DNA from: Nocardioides oleivorans
GTDB lineage: Bacteria > Actinomycetota > Actinomycetes > Propionibacteriales > Nocardioidaceae
Direction: 5' to 3'
DNA: 64,000 bases
NCBI RefSeq assembly: GCF_004137255.1
Contig: NZ_SDWT01000003.1
Coordinates: 124,001-188,000 of the forward strand
Shown: one piece after another, positions 61,404-64,000 of the stretch
Layout of the letters: each line of letters starts with the position of its first letter
How positions within the stretch are numbered: position 1 is the stretch's first letter
Notes under the pieces: generated by a model
The model's database searches: none
What the model was told of the DNA's origin: nothing
The model's input: only the letters and a program-made list of their open reading frames with translations
Translations under genes and position numbers: made by a program

Positions 61404-62310
61404 GCCGCACCTCGTCCTCGCGCGGTGGCGGGGGCCGGGTACGCGTGGCCGCGCCGACCCCGACGACCGCGACCACGAGCCCGACGACCTGGAGGGTCGA
61501 CAACGTCTCGTCCAGCACCAGCCACGCGAGGACCGCGGTCACCGGCGGGCTCAGGAAGAACAGGCTGGCCGCCGCACCCGAGCCGCCGCGCAGGACGAGG
61601 AGCGAGAGCAGGACCAGTCCGACGATCGAGTTCACGATCGCGAGGAAGAGGACCGACACCACGGCGCGGGGCACGTCGGTGACCGGCCAGAACCCCTCGG
61701 TCGTCCAGCCGAGCAGGAGCATCGGGGGAGCCGACACCGCGAACTGCACGGCGGCCGACCAGAGCAGGTCCGGCTGGGCGCCGATCCACCGCTGGCCCAG
61801 CGTGCCGAGGCTCAGGGTGAGCATGCTGAGGCAGCCGATGCCCACCGCGACCGGCCCGCCCGCGTGACCGAGGTCCGAGCCCAGGACGAGCAGCACACCG
61901 AGCACGCCGACGACGAAGCCGCCGACCTGGAGCGCGGAGACCCGCTCGCCGAGGAGCACGGCGGCCAGCACGGCCGTGAGCACGGGGCTGAGGGCGTGGA
62001 AGAGGGAGGCGAGCGTGGCGCCGAGCCCGAGGTCGAAGGCGACGTACATCATCGCGAACATCAGCCCGTTCATGACCAGTCCGACGAGCGCGACGCGGCC
62101 GAGGGTGGCCCGGTCCATCCGGGTGGGACGGCGCAGGAGCAGCGCGAGCCCGGCGGCCAGCACCGCGGCGATCACGAAGCGCCACCCCAGCACGGTGAAC
62201 GGTGCCGCGGCGTGCACGGCGGCGGGACCGGAGATGTAGCCCGACGACCACACCAGGACGAAGGCGGCCGCGGGGACGAGAGGCAGTCGCGTCGCGTCGG
62301 GCCGGCTCAC
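61393..62310 (-). CDS. EamA/DMT-family transporter
   Basis: 305 residues, ten hydrophobic helices in two EamA halves (LPLVPAAAFVLVWSSGYISGPAAV; LSMLTLSLGTLGQRWIGAQ). Metabolite exporters of this type move amino acids or nucleotide sugars. GTG 62310 is 8 bases after TAGCGT (62324-62319). Its 3' end overlaps the beta-glucosidase stop by 11 bp (convergent). Confidence 0.9.
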   Translation of the reverse strand: MSRPDATRLPLVPAAAFVLVWSSGYISGPAAVHAAAPFTVLGWRFVIAAVLAAGLALLLRRPTRMDRATLGRVALVGLVMNGLMFAMMYVAFDLGLGATLASLFHALSPVLTAVLAAVLLGERVSALQVGGFVVGVLGVLLVLGSDLGHAGGPVAVGIGCLSMLTLSLGTLGQRWIGAQPDLLWSAAVQFAVSAPPMLLLGWTTEGFWPVTDVPRAVVSVLFLAIVNSIVGLVLLSLLVLRGGSGAAASLFFLSPPVTAVLAWLVLDETLSTLQVVGLVVAVVGVGAATRTRPPPPREDEVRLTG

Positions 62311-62405
62311 GTGGTCGCACGCTAGCCCTCGTCGCCGGTTCGGTGCCCGGTGGCCCGCGTGGGAGAATGGCGCGACCCAGACGTCGTACCAGTCGAAAGC
62401 AGTCA

Positions 62406-64000
62406 GTGAGCCTCAAGAACGCGCCGCAGCCGGGCTCGACCGACCCGTCGATCATCCGCAACTTCTGCATCATCGCGCACATCGACCACGGCAAGTCGAC
62501 GCTGGCCGACCGCATGCTCCAGCTCACGGGCGTCGTCGACGAGCGGGCGTCGCGCGCGCAGTACCTCGACCGGATGGACATCGAGCGCGAGCGCGGCATC
62601 ACGATCAAGTCGCAGGCCGTCCGGATGCCGTGGACCGTCCCCGCGGGCAACGCCGAGGACGCCGAGCCCGGCACCTACGTGCTGAACATGATCGACACCC
62701 CCGGTCACGTCGACTTCACCTACGAGGTCTCGCGCAGCCTCGAGGCGTGCGAGGCGGCGGTCCTGCTCGTCGACGCCGCCCAGGGCATCGAGGCGCAGAC
62801 GCTGGCCAACCTCTACCTCGCGATGGGCGCCGACCTCCACATCATCCCGGTGCTCAACAAGATCGACCTGCCGAGCGCCAACGTCGAGAAGTACGCCGCC
62901 GAGCTCGCCGGGCTCGTCGGCTGCGAGCCCGAGGACGTGCTGCTCACCAGCGCCAAGACCGGCGTCGGCGTGGAGACCCTCCTCAACGAGATCGTGAAGC
63001 AGACCCCGGCGCCGGTGGGCGACGCGGACGCCCCGGCGCGCGCGCTGATCTTCGACTCCGTCTACGACACCTACCGCGGCGTGGTCACCTACGTGCGGGT
63101 CGTCGACGGCAAGCTCAGCCACCGCGACCGGATCAAGATGATGTCCACCAACGCCGTGCACGAGATGCTCGAGGTCGGCGTGATCAGCCCGGAGCCCGTC
63201 AAGGCGGGGGAGATCGGCGTCGGCGAGGTCGGCTACCTGATCACCGGCGTGAAGGACGTCCGCCAGTCGCGCGTGGGTGACACCGTCACCTCGCAGCACC
63301 ACGGGGCGACCGAGTCGCTCGGCGGCTACAAGCACCCGAATCCGATGGTCTACGCCGGTCTCTACCCGATCGACGGCGACGACTACCCGACGCTGCGCGA
63401 CGCGCTGGAGAAGCTCCAGCTCAACGACGCGGCGCTGACCTACGAGCCGGAGACCTCCGGCGCGCTCGGCTTCGGCTTCCGCTGCGGCTTCCTCGGCCTG
63501 CTCCACATGGAGATCACCCGCGACCGGCTCGAGCGCGAGTTCAACCTCGACCTCATCTCGACCGCGCCCAACGTGGTCTACGAGGTGGCCCTCGACGACG
63601 GGACCGAGGTCGAGGTGACCAACCCGAGCGAGTACCCCGACGGCAAGGTCGCCGAGGTCCGCGAGCCCGTCGTCAAGGCGACGATCCTCGCGCCGTCGGA
63701 CTACATCGGCACGATCATGGAGCTGTGCCAGCTCAAGCGCGGCAACCTGCAGGGGATGGACTACCTCTCCGAGGACCGGGTGGAGATGCGCTACACCCTC
63801 CCGATGGGCGAGATCGTCTTCGACTTCTTCGACCAGCTGAAGTCGCGCACCAAGGGCTACGCCTCGCTCGACTACGAGCGCTCGGGCGAGCAGGCCGCCG
63901 ACCTCGTCAAGGTCGACATCCTGCTGCAGGGCGAGCCGGTCGACGCGTTCAGCGCGATCATCCACCGCGACGCTGCCTACTCCTACGGCGTGATGATGGC
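62406..64000 (+). CDS. lepA: Elongation factor 4 (LepA), 3' end beyond the window
   Basis: 531 codons visible of about 610-620. Back-translocating GTPase on the ribosome. G1 AHIDHGKST, G2 region RERGITIKSQ, G3 DTPGHVDF, G4 NKIDLP, and the LepA-specific GFRCGFLGLLHMEI. GTG 62406 starts MSLKNAPQPG; a weak ribosome site only. A GAGAAT -10 candidate is at 62363. The gene is cut before its C-terminal domain. Confidence 0.96.
   Translation, partial: MSLKNAPQPGSTDPSIIRNFCIIAHIDHGKSTLADRMLQLTGVVDERASRAQYLDRMDIERERGITIKSQAVRMPWTVPAGNAEDAEPGTYVLNMIDTPGHVDFTYEVSRSLEACEAAVLLVDAAQGIEAQTLANLYLAMGADLHIIPVLNKIDLPSANVEKYAAELAGLVGCEPEDVLLTSAKTGVGVETLLNEIVKQTPAPVGDADAPARALIFDSVYDTYRGVVTYVRVVDGKLSHRDRIKMMSTNAVHEMLEVGVISPEPVKAGEIGVGEVGYLITGVKDVRQSRVGDTVTSQHHGATESLGGYKHPNPMVYAGLYPIDGDDYPTLRDALEKLQLNDAALTYEPETSGALGFGFRCGFLGLLHMEITRDRLEREFNLDLISTAPNVVYEVALDDGTEVEVTNPSEYPDGKVAEVREPVVKATILAPSDYIGTIMELCQLKRGNLQGMDYLSEDRVEMRYTLPMGEIVFDFFDQLKSRTKGYASLDYERSGEQAADLVKVDILLQGEPVDAFSAIIHRDAAYSYGVMM

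Overview
The window is a stretch of a high-GC actinobacterial chromosome, most likely Nocardioides or a close relative (Nocardioidaceae). I infer this from the very strong G/C third-position bias, the gene orders proA-nadD-rsfS-phosphoglycerate-mutase-like and leuS-degV-comEA-comEC-holA-rpsT(-)-lepA, the GlgE alpha-glucan operon, and the many secreted Ig-like/propeller proteins. I see no prophage, insertion sequence, CRISPR array or origin.

Left part (1-9.5 kb): a secreted LamG protein cut by the window edge; an acetyl-CoA acetyltransferase translationally coupled to the MeaB GTPase; a small roadblock-like protein divergent from a TetR-MMPL pair whose promoter carries two near-identical palindromes; a degenerate SDR; a GtrA-type membrane protein divergent from a thioredoxin-fold/TPR protein.

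Storage-carbon region (9.5-29 kb): pyruvate phosphate dikinase, a GNAT-Nudix fusion, and a four-gene operon glgE-treS-mak-glgB whose genes all overlap by 4 bp. It is divergent from glycogen phosphorylase glgP, with a perfect 22-bp palindrome between them. After a group of small secreted or membrane proteins and an AraC-DinB fusion comes glgX. Together these enzymes make maltose-1-phosphate from trehalose, polymerise and branch it, and then degrade and debranch the glucan.

Middle (29-37 kb): enoyl-CoA hydratase, a small membrane protein, two secreted Ig-type proteins, etfBA (electron transfer flavoprotein), and a secreted propeller-like protein in an operon with a lysyl-oxidase-like protein.

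Core operon (37-43.5 kb): proA, an unlisted 48-residue membrane protein, nadD, rsfS, a histidine phosphatase, a DUF4112 protein, tRNA-Ala(GGC) with a clear promoter, ornithine aminotransferase, and a VOC-DUF6226 fusion. Then (43.5-48 kb) comes a minus-strand operon of winged-helix regulator, MFS transporter, SDR and LtrA, divergent from a DUF4870 protein.

Right part (48-64 kb): leuS is preceded by what looks like a complete leucine attenuator, consisting of a leaderless 12-codon leader with three consecutive Leu codons (CTG CTC CTT), a hairpin, and a T-tract terminator. The leuS gene itself uses CTG for all 60 of its leucines, whereas its neighbours use CTC half or more of the time. Then follow degV, comEA, comEC, holA, rpsT, two phosphotransferases, a GNAT protein, a secreted GH3 beta-glucosidase, an EamA transporter and a partial lepA.

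A recurrent theme is a TANNNT box 6-9 bases before the start codon, with no Shine-Dalgarno. I found it at 16 starts, which suggests many leaderless mRNAs. All functional calls come from reading motifs and remembered family features; no database search was run.
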